A stretch of 64,000 bases of DNA from Kitasatospora albolonga (GTDB taxonomy: Bacteria > Actinomycetota > Actinomycetes > Streptomycetales > Streptomycetaceae): assembly GCA_002082585.1 (NCBI GenBank), contig CP020563.1, forward strand, positions 6,008,001 through 6,072,000. Reading direction: 5' to 3'. The notes below the pieces were generated by a model that saw nothing but the letters and a program-made list of their open reading frames with translations, did not search any database and was not told where the DNA came from. Made by a program: the position numbers and the translations under genes. Position 1 is the stretch's first letter. Every line of letters begins with the position of its first letter. Positions 1-8,184 of the stretch are shown piece by piece.

Positions 1-2
1 GG

Positions 3-1247
3 GTGCTCGTCCTGATGGGCCTGACCCTGGCGCAGGCGCTCGCGGTGATCGTGGCCGGCAACCTGTTCTGGCTGCTCACCGGGGTGCTCGCGGTCTCCGG
101 ACCGGCCTCGGGCACCCCGAGCGAGGTGATCACCCGGGCGATCTACGGCATCCGCGGCAACCGGGTCAACAACGCGGTCGTCGGCTGGGCGATCTCCGTC
201 TGCTACTTCGCCCTCAACCTGGCCGCCGCCGCGAGCGCCGCCACCGCGCTGACCGCACGGGCGGGCATCCCGGCGGGCGACGGCGTCACGGCCGCCGTCG
301 TGATCGTGATCGCCGCGCTCACCCTCGCCATCAGCGTCTACGGCCATGCGGCGATCGTGAAGCTGTACCTCCCCATCACCCTGGCGCTCGCCCTGGCCTT
401 CGCCGTCGTCGCCGTCAGCGTCCTCGGGCGTGCCGACCTCTCCTACCGCCCCGCCGAGCCGCTGCACGGCACCGCCCTGTGGGCGACCCTGGCGGCCGGA
501 CTCGCGCTGACCGCCTCGGCCCCGTTGTCGTACACCACCAGCGCCGACTTCTCCCGCTACCTGCCCCGTACGACACCGAAGCGGGCGATCGTCGGCTGGA
601 CCGCCCTGGGTGGCTTCCTGCCCGGCGTCGTCGTCTGCTCGCTCGGCGCGTTCGCCGCCACGGCGGTGGACATGAGCGATCCGCAGGCCGGACTGGAAGG
701 GCTGCTCCCGGCCTGGTTCGTCCCCGTCTTCCTGCTGGCCCTGGTCCTCGGCACGATCGCCATCAACGCGCTGACCGCCTACAGCGCGGGCCTCGCCCTC
801 CAGGCCGTGGGCCTGCGCATCCGGCGCTCGTACAGCGTGCTCGTGGACGGGGCGGCGGCGGTCTCCCTCACCCTGTACGCGCTGCTCGTCTCCGATCTCC
901 TGGACACCGTCAGCAACGTCCTCCGGCTCACCGTCGTCCTGCTCGGCCCCAGCATGGCCGTCTACGCCACCGACATCCTGCTCCGCCGCAACCGCTACGA
1001 CGGCCCGGCCCTCACGGACGAGAGCCGGGGCGGCCCGTTCTGGTACACCGCGGGCGTCAACCCGGCCGGAGCCCTCGCCCTCACGGCGGGCGTCACCGCC
1101 GCGGCCCTGTGCGTCGACACCGCGTACACCGGCCCGGTCGCCGCCGCCCTCGGAGGCGTCGACCTCTCGCTCCCGGCCGGGATCACCGTCGCCGCCGGGT
1201 GCTACGCGCTCCTGACGCGGACCGCACCGCTGACGCGGAACTCCTGA
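3..1247 (+). CDS. NCS1-family purine/cytosine permease (5' end outside window)
   Basis: Integral membrane transporter of the nucleobase:cation symporter-1 family, which imports cytosine, purines or related compounds with a cation. The 414 visible residues are almost entirely hydrophobic helices. They include the early segment PASGTPSEVITRAIYG and the helix around YTTSADFSRYLP, both typical of CodB/purine-cytosine permeases. The family is usually about 450-500 aa and no ribosome binding site precedes the first codon, so roughly the first 50 residues lie left of the window. The gene is convergent with the ArsR-type gene that follows. It looks like a housekeeping neighbour rather than part of the peptide cluster. 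The substrate cannot be assigned. Confidence 0.8.
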   Translation: MLVLMGLTLAQALAVIVAGNLFWLLTGVLAVSGPASGTPSEVITRAIYGIRGNRVNNAVVGWAISVCYFALNLAAAASAATALTARAGIPAGDGVTAAVVIVIAALTLAISVYGHAAIVKLYLPITLALALAFAVVAVSVLGRADLSYRPAEPLHGTALWATLAAGLALTASAPLSYTTSADFSRYLPRTTPKRAIVGWTALGGFLPGVVVCSLGAFAATAVDMSDPQAGLEGLLPAWFVPVFLLALVLGTIAINALTAYSAGLALQAVGLRIRRSYSVLVDGAAAVSLTLYALLVSDLLDTVSNVLRLTVVLLGPSMAVYATDILLRRNRYDGPALTDESRGGPFWYTAGVNPAGALALTAGVTAAALCVDTAYTGPVAAALGGVDLSLPAGITVAAGCYALLTRTAPLTRNS

Positions 1248-1301
1248 GGCGGGCCGCCGGGGACGGTGGCGCGGGCGGGCCCGAGGGGCGTGGTGCGGGG
1301 G

Positions 1302-2285
1302 TCAGGACTTGGTCCGGCATCCCGATGCCTGCGACCCGACCGCGGGGGCGGGTGTCCTGGGGCCGCTGCCCAGCAGGGAACGGCCCAGCGGAGTCACTGT
1401 GTGCAGCACCAGATTGCGGGTCCTGCGGGTGGTGATCAGGCCCGCCGCCCGCAGGACCGAGGTGTGCTGGCTGACCGCGGCGGCCGACACGCCCACCCGG
1501 TCGGCGAGTTCGCCGTTGGCGCAGCCCCTGCGCAGCTCCTCCAGGAGGGCTGCTCTGGTCCGGCCCATCAGCATCGCGAGGGCCGCCTCCGGGTTGCTGT
1601 CGCGGGTCGTGGTCTCGGCTCCGGCGCCGAGGGGGATGCTGGCCCGTGGGTCGGGCCGGACAGGGAACACCAGTGTCGGTGACGGATCGTGGGAGTCCGC
1701 CACCGAGGGGAGCAGGGTGCCCGGGTTGGTGAGGAAGAGCGAGGGCGACACCAGCAGTCCACGGCCGCCCAGTTCGATCTCGTGGCTCTCGGGCCCTTCG
1801 ATCTCCAGGACCGGTGCTCGCCAGTGGATGCGCGGATGCAGGCTCCGCAGCAGGGTCTCCACCCCGGAGGCGCTCATGATCTGCCGGTAGGCGTCGATGT
1901 CGCTGCCCAGCCGGGTCTGGATCTCGGTTCGGTAAGGAGCCAGGGCCAGCTTGGCGAACTCGTCGAGCAGCGAGGCGAGGTCACTGCGCGTCATGCCCCC
2001 CGGAGGCCGGTCGGGAAGCTCATGGGGCGACCGGTCGGCCGGGTCGGCGGCCAGGGCGATGAGGTCCTCGGCCGTGCGGCCCGACTCCGTGAAGCGCTGC
2101 AACGAGTGCCGTACGCGTGCGTTTCGGCCCACTCTGCGAGCTACGGACTGATGCCATATCCGGAAATAGCCTCCCGTTTTCTTCTGCCAGTTCTCCAGTG
2201 CGAAAGCTGCTTCGTGTGCAGGATCGACAGGGCCGGCCATACGGACACGGGAAAGATCTTCCACTGATAAGACGACACGGATCAC
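1302..2285 (-). CDS. ArsR-type winged-helix transcriptional regulator with a TTA codon
   Basis: DNA-binding regulator of 327 aa. The first ~230 residues resemble the N-terminal region found in long Streptomyces ArsR-like regulators. The last ~90 hold a winged helix-turn-helix (TRAALLEELRRGCANGELAD, then VSAAAVSQHTSVLRAAGLI). The start is GTG with GGAGGAG six bases upstream. Codon 6 is TTA (2268-2270), so translation should depend on the bldA leucyl-tRNA. The first ~60 codons are poorer in GC than the rest. It lies at the left edge of the peptide cluster next to a two-component system and may be cluster-linked. No ligand or target can be read from the sequence. Confidence 0.75.
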   Translation of the reverse strand: MIRVVLSVEDLSRVRMAGPVDPAHEAAFALENWQKKTGGYFRIWHQSVARRVGRNARVRHSLQRFTESGRTAEDLIALAADPADRSPHELPDRPPGGMTRSDLASLLDEFAKLALAPYRTEIQTRLGSDIDAYRQIMSASGVETLLRSLHPRIHWRAPVLEIEGPESHEIELGGRGLLVSPSLFLTNPGTLLPSVADSHDPSPTLVFPVRPDPRASIPLGAGAETTTRDSNPEAALAMLMGRTRAALLEELRRGCANGELADRVGVSAAAVSQHTSVLRAAGLITTRRTRNLVLHTVTPLGRSLLGSGPRTPAPAVGSQASGCRTKS

Positions 2286-2426
2286 GCTATGCTCCTCCCC
2301 CCCGAGAAGAGGGGCGGCGTGCGGATTCGGCCAAACCCCTCAGCGTAGGGGAATCATGCACGACCGGTATCGTCCTGCGGCATCGGCCTTTGGGTAGATA
2401 GCCCAAGCGGCCGGGAGAGGGTAGCA

Positions 2427-3158
2427 TCAGGGCGAATAACCGGTATGAATTGCTCCGCTTTCCCAGATCCATGCGGCGATCTCCACCCGATTACGCACCC
2501 GTAACTTTCCCTGAATGTTGGTCAGGTGCGTTTTGACCGTGGAGAGCGAGATGTCGAGCTCATCGGTGACCTCCTGATTGGTGCGACCGCGCGCCACCAG
2601 GCGTGCCACGTCCAACTCCCGCTCGGTGAGGGGAGGGCAGCCCGGGAGGTCCGGAGCATGGGGCGGCCCGGTCGGCCGGGAGACTTGGTTCCCGTGCCCC
2701 GCCGTCCGGCCGGAGCCGGGCGCGGGGCTGTCCGCCGAGAGCTGTTTGAGCAGCCGCAGCGCGACCGTGGGCGAGATCATCGCGGCGCCGGCCGCGACCG
2801 CCCTCACCGACTCGATCAGCAGCGCCGATCCGCTGTTCTTGAGCAGGAATCCGCAGGCCCCGCTGCGCAGCGCGCCGTAGAAGTAGTCGTCCAGGTCGAA
2901 GGTGGTGAAGATCAGGATGCGCAGCGGGTCGACGACATCGGGACCGGCCAGCAGGCGGGTCGCCTCAAGGCCGTTCAGCCGGGGCATACGGATGTCGACC
3001 AGACAGACGTCCGGGCGCAGCCGCCGGGCCAGCTCCACACAGGCGATACCGTCGGACGCCTCCGCGAGCACCTCGATATCGGGCTCGTTCTCCAGGATCA
3101 GCCGGAAGCCGGTACGTACCATCTCCTGGTCGTCGGCGATGAGCACCTTGATCGTCAC
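2427..3158 (-). CDS. NarL/FixJ-type response regulator with a TTA codon
   Basis: Two-component response regulator of 243 aa. The receiver domain occupies residues 1-120, with DD near residues 9-10, the phospho-acceptor Asp in VCLVDIRMP, Thr in FTTFD and Lys in LLKNSG. A ~45-residue linker rich in Gly and Pro follows, then a LuxR-type helix-turn-helix (LTERELDVARLVARGRTNQE). The start GTG overlaps the stop of the histidine kinase gene (GTGA), so the pair is translationally coupled. Leu219, in the recognition-helix region, is encoded by TTA (2502-2504), which points to bldA control. The two-component system is followed by ABC-2 exporter genes, a common arrangement for envelope-stress or antibiotic-resistance modules. 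Confidence 0.9.
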   Translation of the reverse strand: MTIKVLIADDQEMVRTGFRLILENEPDIEVLAEASDGIACVELARRLRPDVCLVDIRMPRLNGLEATRLLAGPDVVDPLRILIFTTFDLDDYFYGALRSGACGFLLKNSGSALLIESVRAVAAGAAMISPTVALRLLKQLSADSPAPGSGRTAGHGNQVSRPTGPPHAPDLPGCPPLTERELDVARLVARGRTNQEVTDELDISLSTVKTHLTNIQGKLRVRNRVEIAAWIWESGAIHTGYSP

Positions 3159-4405
3159 GGTGACGCCTTCCGGGCGGAGATGTCGGAGTCCCGGATCGGT
3201 ATGACGGCGGAGACCTCCCAGCCCCCGGAGTCGTCCGGTCCGCTGACGAGGCTACCGCCGACCGCACTCACCCGTTCGTGCAATCCGACCAGACCGTACC
3301 CCGGGCGTCCCCGCCCGGAGATCCGCAGGCTCCGCTTGCCGCTCGCGGCCGCCGGTTCATTGCGTACCCGGACCGCCAGACCGGCCGTCTCGCGCGTGAC
3401 GCGTACGAGGACCCCCGGGCTGTGGGGGGCGTGCTGGCGGATGTTGGTCAGCCCCTCGGTGACGATGCGGTGCGCCGTGGTGGCGACCTCGGGGGGAAGT
3501 TCCATGGTGCGGACGTCCTCGCCGAGCTCCAGCCGCACGGGAGGCCCGCCGCGCCGGAAGGACTCGACCAGGGCGGGAATCTGCGCGATGCCGTGCAGCG
3601 AGGCCGAAGAGGCGGTGGACGATCCGTCCTCCTCGCGCAGGACGGTCACCAGCTGCTGCATCGAGTCCATCGTCCGGGCCCCGGCCAGCTCGATGTCGTT
3701 GAAGATATCGCCGACCTTGCACGGCGCGGACTCCCACACCGCTCGTCCGGCCTGGGCCAGCACCACGATCCCGGTGACGTGATGGGCGACGAAGTCATGC
3801 AGATCACGGGCGAGTTCCAGCCGCTCGCCCTGCCGTATCCGCTGCATCATCCGGAGCCTGCGCGCGTCCTGGGCCCGCAGCTGGAGCCCCCGGCCGATCG
3901 CCGCCGCCGCGACGAAGGTGACCATGAGGATCGCCAGCGCGGTGCCGTCGGTGCTCTGCGCGACGCGCGCGGCTTGCAGCAGCAGCGCCAGGGTCAGGGC
4001 GCCGCAGGTGCCGAGCGAGGACACGAGGGGGCCGGAGCGCCGGGCATTCGCGATCAACAGCGCTGCCAGAGCCAGCAGTTCGGCCAGCCCCGGGGTATCG
4101 GTCGCCGTGCCGCGCAGCAGCATCAGGAGGGAGAGGGCCAGGGACCAGCCGGCGGCGAGATACACCAGCGGTGGCTTGAGACCGCCGGCGGGGCGGATCA
4201 GCGCCAGGCCCACGGGCAGCAGGCCGGCCAGGGGGAGCAGCGGCCCCGCGGCGTCGAGGCTCATGACCCAGTCGACGAGCAGCAGCAGGACGAAGGCCGT
4301 GGCCAGCGCCGCCGTGCCCAGGCGACCGCCGTCGTGATCCGTGTCCGCCCGTGCTGTGTCGTCGGTCCTCCGGGCAACGGTCCGGTGGAGGCTGTGTGGC
4401 CGCAA
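3155..4405 (-). CDS. NarL-partner sensor histidine kinase (HisKA_3 type)
   Basis: Membrane sensor kinase of about 416 aa. The N-terminal third has several hydrophobic helices with no large extracellular loop. A dimerisation/phosphoacceptor segment follows with LARDLHDFVAHHVTGIVV (His is the phospho-site), then a HATPase domain with N-box TEGLTNIRQHAP and G-box GRPGYGLVGLHERV. The open frame continues upstream to 4789, but that part is antisense-free shadow inside the ABC permease gene. I chose TTG at 4405 because GAAAGG lies eight bases before it; another TTG at 4432 is possible. It is paired with the overlapping response regulator. The lack of a sensor domain suggests intramembrane sensing together with the adjacent exporter. 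Confidence 0.8.
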   Translation of the reverse strand: MRPHSLHRTVARRTDDTARADTDHDGGRLGTAALATAFVLLLLVDWVMSLDAAGPLLPLAGLLPVGLALIRPAGGLKPPLVYLAAGWSLALSLLMLLRGTATDTPGLAELLALAALLIANARRSGPLVSSLGTCGALTLALLLQAARVAQSTDGTALAILMVTFVAAAAIGRGLQLRAQDARRLRMMQRIRQGERLELARDLHDFVAHHVTGIVVLAQAGRAVWESAPCKVGDIFNDIELAGARTMDSMQQLVTVLREEDGSSTASSASLHGIAQIPALVESFRRGGPPVRLELGEDVRTMELPPEVATTAHRIVTEGLTNIRQHAPHSPGVLVRVTRETAGLAVRVRNEPAAASGKRSLRISGRGRPGYGLVGLHERVSAVGGSLVSGPDDSGGWEVSAVIPIRDSDISARKASP

Positions 4406-4520
4406 AGGAACAGCCTTTCGGTGAGGGTTCAAGTGGCCGACGACCCGGTACGGGGGCAACCGGATCGTCGGCCACGTCTGTGGGGCGGCGTCCCCGCCGC
4501 GTGAAGGCGCGTGTGGTGGT

Positions 4521-6134
4521 TCAGCGGCGGGCTCTGCGCAGCTCGTCGGCGGCGAGGCCGACGAGCGCCAGGAACAGGGCCGCGCCCACGACCACCGCGG
4601 CGGCCGGGCCCTCGCCCGGCGCGCTGCCGAGGAAGTCCAGCTCGGGGACGCCGTTGAACATCGCGTACCACAGCAGCGGATAGACGGCCTGGAAAAGCCG
4701 GGCACCGCGGCTGAGGACACCGCACGCCAGCGCCAGCGCGGGCACGAAGAGTACCCCGCCCAGCCCGGCGGCCACCGCCGTCCCGTCACCGGAGAACGCC
4801 AGCCGCAGGATCGGGACGGAGGCCGTCAGCAGCCCGAACGTGATGCCGGCGAGCAGTCCGGCCAGCAGCCGCTGCCGGGCACCCGGGCAGGCGGCGAGCA
4901 GATCGTCCACGTTGCCTGCGTCCGCACGGTGGCCCAGCTGGGACCAGATCAGCACCGGCCACAGGACCGCCAGCGCCAGCACGGGGACGACCAGGCTCTC
5001 CACGTCCACCAGCGCGGCCGTGACCAGAAGCACCGCGGTACCGGCCCACCACCAGGGGCGAACCCCCTTCAGCAGCACCCGCAGTTCGCCGGAGAAGGTT
5101 CCGGGGAACGAGGCCCCGAACCGCACCGGAGTCATGTGCGCCGGGTCCAGGTCGAAGGAGGCGCTGCGCCTGCCCTCCTGCTCCATCTGGCCGGCCGGAC
5201 CCGAGGCGGCTGTGTCCTGGGTGAAGGCCCCGGCCGCACCCGCGACCAGTGCCCCTGCCCGGTTCACCGGCGCGGCGGGATCGAAGCGGCGGAACCACAG
5301 CACGGCGACCGTGGCGATCAGCACCGAAGCAGCGGTCAGCAGTACGGTGTTGAGCAGCAGGCCGCCGCCCGCATCACCCGGGCCGAGCCCGGCCCAGTCG
5401 AAGGTGGACAGTTTCCCGTCGGTGGCGGTGAGCCCGACCCCGAAGTGCACCGAGTCGACCGACCCGCCGCCCGCGGCGATGGCCGTACGCATGGAGTCGC
5501 TGATGCGGTCCATGCCCAGGAGGTCGTAGCCGCCCGAGGACTGGGCCGTCATCATGCCGACCATCCACACCACGAACCACACCAGGGCGCCGATGCCGCC
5601 GCGCAGTCCGGGGACGGTGTCGAGGAGGACCGCGCAGGCCGCGACCAGGGCCAGCAGAGGCAGGGTGATCAGGACGAAGGGCATGAGCAGCCGTACCGGG
5701 TCGACTGCGTACGACTCCCCCTTGAGCAGCTGCATCCCCACGGCCGTCAGCGCCAGCGCCAGCAGCATCGAACCGAGCACCAGCAGATTGCTGCAGAACT
5801 TGCCGAAGAGGTACGAGACCCGGCTCATCGGGGTCGCGGCCAGGATCTGGCCGACCCCGGTCCGCTCGTCCTTGGGGATGGTGCCCCGGGTGATGCTGAA
5901 CCCGGCGAGGGCCAGCCAGACGGCGCCGCCGAGCGCGGTGACCGTACCGACGTAGCCGCTGGTGTAGAGGCCGCGGTAATCGCTGATCTGGAAGATCTGG
6001 AAGTCGGAGTCACCGACCGGCGCCGCCAGCAGCCCCAGGGCCAGGGTCCCGAGCAGGACCACGAGATACGCGGGGCGCCGGCGCCTCTCCCGGAAGTCGG
6101 CGAGGGCCAGGGCTCCGACCGTGCCGCCCATCAC
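4521..6134 (-). CDS. ABC-2 type transporter permease
   Basis: Polytopic membrane permease of 537 aa with about twelve hydrophobic helices, arranged as two similar six-helix halves around a hydrophilic central stretch (~residues 290-345). The early region FSITRGTIPKDERTGVGQILAATP is characteristic of ABC-2 permeases fused as a pseudo-dimer. The start GTG overlaps the stop of the ATPase gene, so the two subunits are coupled. It probably forms an exporter with the ATPase. Its position beside a two-component system and near the NRPS genes suggests self-resistance or envelope detoxification, but the substrate is unknown. Confidence 0.8.
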   Translation of the reverse strand: MMGGTVGALALADFRERRRRPAYLVVLLGTLALGLLAAPVGDSDFQIFQISDYRGLYTSGYVGTVTALGGAVWLALAGFSITRGTIPKDERTGVGQILAATPMSRVSYLFGKFCSNLLVLGSMLLALALTAVGMQLLKGESYAVDPVRLLMPFVLITLPLLALVAACAVLLDTVPGLRGGIGALVWFVVWMVGMMTAQSSGGYDLLGMDRISDSMRTAIAAGGGSVDSVHFGVGLTATDGKLSTFDWAGLGPGDAGGGLLLNTVLLTAASVLIATVAVLWFRRFDPAAPVNRAGALVAGAAGAFTQDTAASGPAGQMEQEGRRSASFDLDPAHMTPVRFGASFPGTFSGELRVLLKGVRPWWWAGTAVLLVTAALVDVESLVVPVLALAVLWPVLIWSQLGHRADAGNVDDLLAACPGARQRLLAGLLAGITFGLLTASVPILRLAFSGDGTAVAAGLGGVLFVPALALACGVLSRGARLFQAVYPLLWYAMFNGVPELDFLGSAPGEGPAAAVVVGAALFLALVGLAADELRRARR

Positions 6135-7027
6135 CGCCCCACAGCCTGGGGCCGGGCGCCGGGCAGCGAGGAGGTCATCAGCAGATACGCGTCGTCCAGC
6201 CCGGGCGCGACGGCCTCGGCCTGCGCCAGCGGCTGACGGTTCGCCAGCAGCCGGACCCGTACCCCCCGCGGAGTACGCGTGGTGTCGCTGATGACGAACT
6301 GCCCGCGCAGACCGACCAGTTCCTCCGAGGGCACGGTGGCCTCCCAGACCGAGCCCTCGGCCAGGCGCAGCAGCTCCTCGGGGGTGCCGTGGCGGAGCAG
6401 CCGCCCCTGCGCCATGATCGCGATCCGGTCGGCGGTGGACGCCACATCGGAGACGATATGGGTGGAGAGGATGACCACCCGGTCGGAGGCGAGGCCGGAG
6501 AGGAGGTTGCGGAACCGCATGCGCTCCTCCGGGTCCAGGCCGGAGGTCGGCTCGTCGACGATGATCAGCCTGGGATCGTTCAGCAGGGCCTGGGCGATGC
6601 CCACCCGCTGGCGCATACCGCCGGACATGGACCCGAGCCGCCGGCCGGCCGCGTCGGTGAGGTTGACCAGCTCCAGCAGCTCGGAGATCCGCCCCCGGGC
6701 GGACTTGCGGTCCAGCCCCTTCGCCGACGCCAGGTAGCCCAGGAACTCCTTGGCGGTCAGCTGCGGATACACACCGAAGTCCTGCGGCAGGTAGCCGAGG
6801 GTCCGGCGCAGCTCACCCGGATGCTCACCGATGTCGGTGCCCTGCCACCGCACATGCCCGGACGTGGGTCTGGTCACCGTGGCGAGAACCCGCATCAGGG
6901 TCGATTTACCGGCGCCGTTGGGGCCGAGCAGCCCGAGCACTCCGGGTCCCAGGTCCAGGGAGAAGGAGTCGACGGCACGGGTGCCGCCGCGGTGGACCTT
7001 GGTCAGGTCCGTGATCTGGAGCTCCAT
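6131..7027 (-). CDS. ABC transporter ATP-binding protein
   Basis: Nucleotide-binding subunit of 298 aa for the ABC-2 permease that follows. Walker A is GPNGAGKST (~residue 35), the signature is SMSGGMRQRVGIAQ (~residue 135), Walker B is LIIVDEPTSGLD, and the switch His lies in ILSTHIVSD. A ~70-residue C-terminal extension follows. The gene overlaps the permease gene. Only six bases separate its ATG from the stop of a possible 28-codon leader ORF, which suggests translational coupling. The family (BcrA/DrrA-like) exports antibiotics, lipids or peptides. Confidence 0.88.
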   Translation of the reverse strand: MELQITDLTKVHRGGTRAVDSFSLDLGPGVLGLLGPNGAGKSTLMRVLATVTRPTSGHVRWQGTDIGEHPGELRRTLGYLPQDFGVYPQLTAKEFLGYLASAKGLDRKSARGRISELLELVNLTDAAGRRLGSMSGGMRQRVGIAQALLNDPRLIIVDEPTSGLDPEERMRFRNLLSGLASDRVVILSTHIVSDVASTADRIAIMAQGRLLRHGTPEELLRLAEGSVWEATVPSEELVGLRGQFVISDTTRTPRGVRVRLLANRQPLAQAEAVAPGLDDAYLLMTSSLPGARPQAVGR

Positions 7028-7033
7028 GCGTGC

Positions 7034-7120
7034 TCAGCCTTCCCTGAGGACCCGTACGGGACCGTCGGCCCCCGGGACCCGGCGTACGGCCGGGGCCGCC
7101 GGAGTGGTCGATTTCGTCAT
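7034..7120 (-). CDS. Possible 28-aa leader peptide upstream of the ABC exporter
   Basis: A 28-codon ORF (MTKSTTPAAPAVRR... ending VRVLREG) begins at an ATG with AGGAG nine bases upstream and stops six bases before the exporter ATPase start. Its codons carry the G/C third-position bias of real genes. The longer in-frame extension to 7243 does not: it uses CAA, CCT, AAA and AGA. It has no cysteines, so a lanthipeptide precursor is unlikely. It may simply couple translation to the ATPase, or be a small regulatory peptide. Function unknown. Confidence 0.35.
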   Translation of the reverse strand: MTKSTTPAAPAVRRVPGADGPVRVLREG

Positions 7121-7331
7121 GCCGTCATGCTCCTGGTGTGCGTACGGGGCGCACCATCTGCCTTTAGGGGGAGATCCGGGGCGGCCCATCGGCTTTTCGG
7201 CCGGAGGGGCCGCATCGTCCTTTTGGCCGATGCGCTTGTTCATGGTTCTTCCGGCCGGTGCCCGGTCCGGTCATCCGCGTGGATTTCCGCTTCGCCGGGC
7301 TTCTCGCCGGCCTCTGCGCGAACTCGGGGAA

Positions 7332-8093
7332 TCAGCTCTCCCGCGTCACCAGGACGCGCCCGCGGGGGCTTTCCACGGTGACCTTGTGAGCGGCGTCGGG
7401 GGTGTTCGGAATCTTGATCCGGTACTTCTCGCCGTCTTCGGCTTTGCCGTCGATCGCGTAACGGGTGTTGTCCTTGGGGAGGGTGAGTTTGATGTCACCG
7501 ATTTTCGTACGGGACGACACCCGGCTGGGGGCCTTGCTGAACGAGAGGGTGTGGTCGGCGTTGTCGCTGCGCACATCGACGTGCGCGGAGCCGGCGTCCC
7601 GCACGACGACCCGTCCGGTGCCGGAGCTCAGCCGCAGTGTGCCCGAGCTCCGCTCGACCCGGATCGCCCCCGTCCCGGTGGTGGCCGTCAGCGCGTTGGC
7701 GAGCCCCTCGGCCAGCACGTCGGCACCCGTGGTGACCACGGTGACGGCCACCCCCGACGGCACCTTGACGGTGTACTCGCTGCTGCAGTTGAGGACCATG
7801 CCGCTGCACTTCGCGGTGAGCTTGAGACGGTCGCCGTTCAGCTCCCAGGACGCGTTGCCGTCCTCGGCGGCCTGGCCGGTGAGGTCACGGTCGACGGTGA
7901 GTTCCGGGCCGTCGGCCGCCTCCAGGCGCAGGTTGCTCCCGGACTCCACGACCAGGGTCTTGCCCGTGAGGCCGAAGGTCCGGCTGTCGCTGCGGGGCTT
8001 GACGTCGAGGTCGCCGATCGAGCCGCAGGAGCTGAGGGCGAGCGTGGCCGCCAGGGCCGCCACGCCGGTACTCCATCGAGTGAGTGATTGCAT
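7332..8093 (-). CDS. DUF4097-type lipoprotein
   Basis: Exported lipoprotein of about 253 aa. It begins with MQSLTRW, a hydrophobic signal segment and the lipobox LSSC, so it should be lipid-anchored outside the membrane. The rest is a repetitive beta-strand pattern of short valine/threonine-rich segments (VKVPSGVAVTVVTTGADV, AIRVERSSGTLRLSSGTGRV), typical of the beta-helical DUF4097/DUF4098 fold. A start three codons upstream (8102) is also possible. Such proteins often sit beside two-component systems and ABC exporters in Streptomyces. The molecular role is not established. Confidence 0.75.
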   Translation of the reverse strand: MQSLTRWSTGVAALAATLALSSCGSIGDLDVKPRSDSRTFGLTGKTLVVESGSNLRLEAADGPELTVDRDLTGQAAEDGNASWELNGDRLKLTAKCSGMVLNCSSEYTVKVPSGVAVTVVTTGADVLAEGLANALTATTGTGAIRVERSSGTLRLSSGTGRVVVRDAGSAHVDVRSDNADHTLSFSKAPSRVSSRTKIGDIKLTLPKDNTRYAIDGKAEDGEKYRIKIPNTPDAAHKVTVESPRGRVLVTRES

Positions 8094-8142
8094 GCCATCC
8101 ATGCTTTCCGGCCCCGGTGGGCGGGGGTATCTGCCGATCGGG

Positions 8143-8179
8143 AGATTCTGGGAAACGCCGTAGATTCCGGAAACGCCGT
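8143..8179. repeat. Tandem direct repeat upstream of the lipoprotein gene
   Basis: Two adjacent copies of AGATTC-(TG/C)-GGAAACGCCGT, 19 and 18 bases long (8143-8161 and 8162-8179), differ at one or two positions. They lie 50-90 bases upstream of the DUF4097 lipoprotein start. Closely spaced direct repeats like this are typical binding sites for NarL-type response regulators, two of which are encoded in this window. Confidence 0.55.
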
Positions 8180-8184
8180 CCGGT

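Noticed and set aside
3155..4789. Full 544-codon version of the left histidine kinase
   Set aside because: The first ~128 codons lie within the ABC permease gene in another frame and have no membrane or domain character. A start near 4405 fits better.
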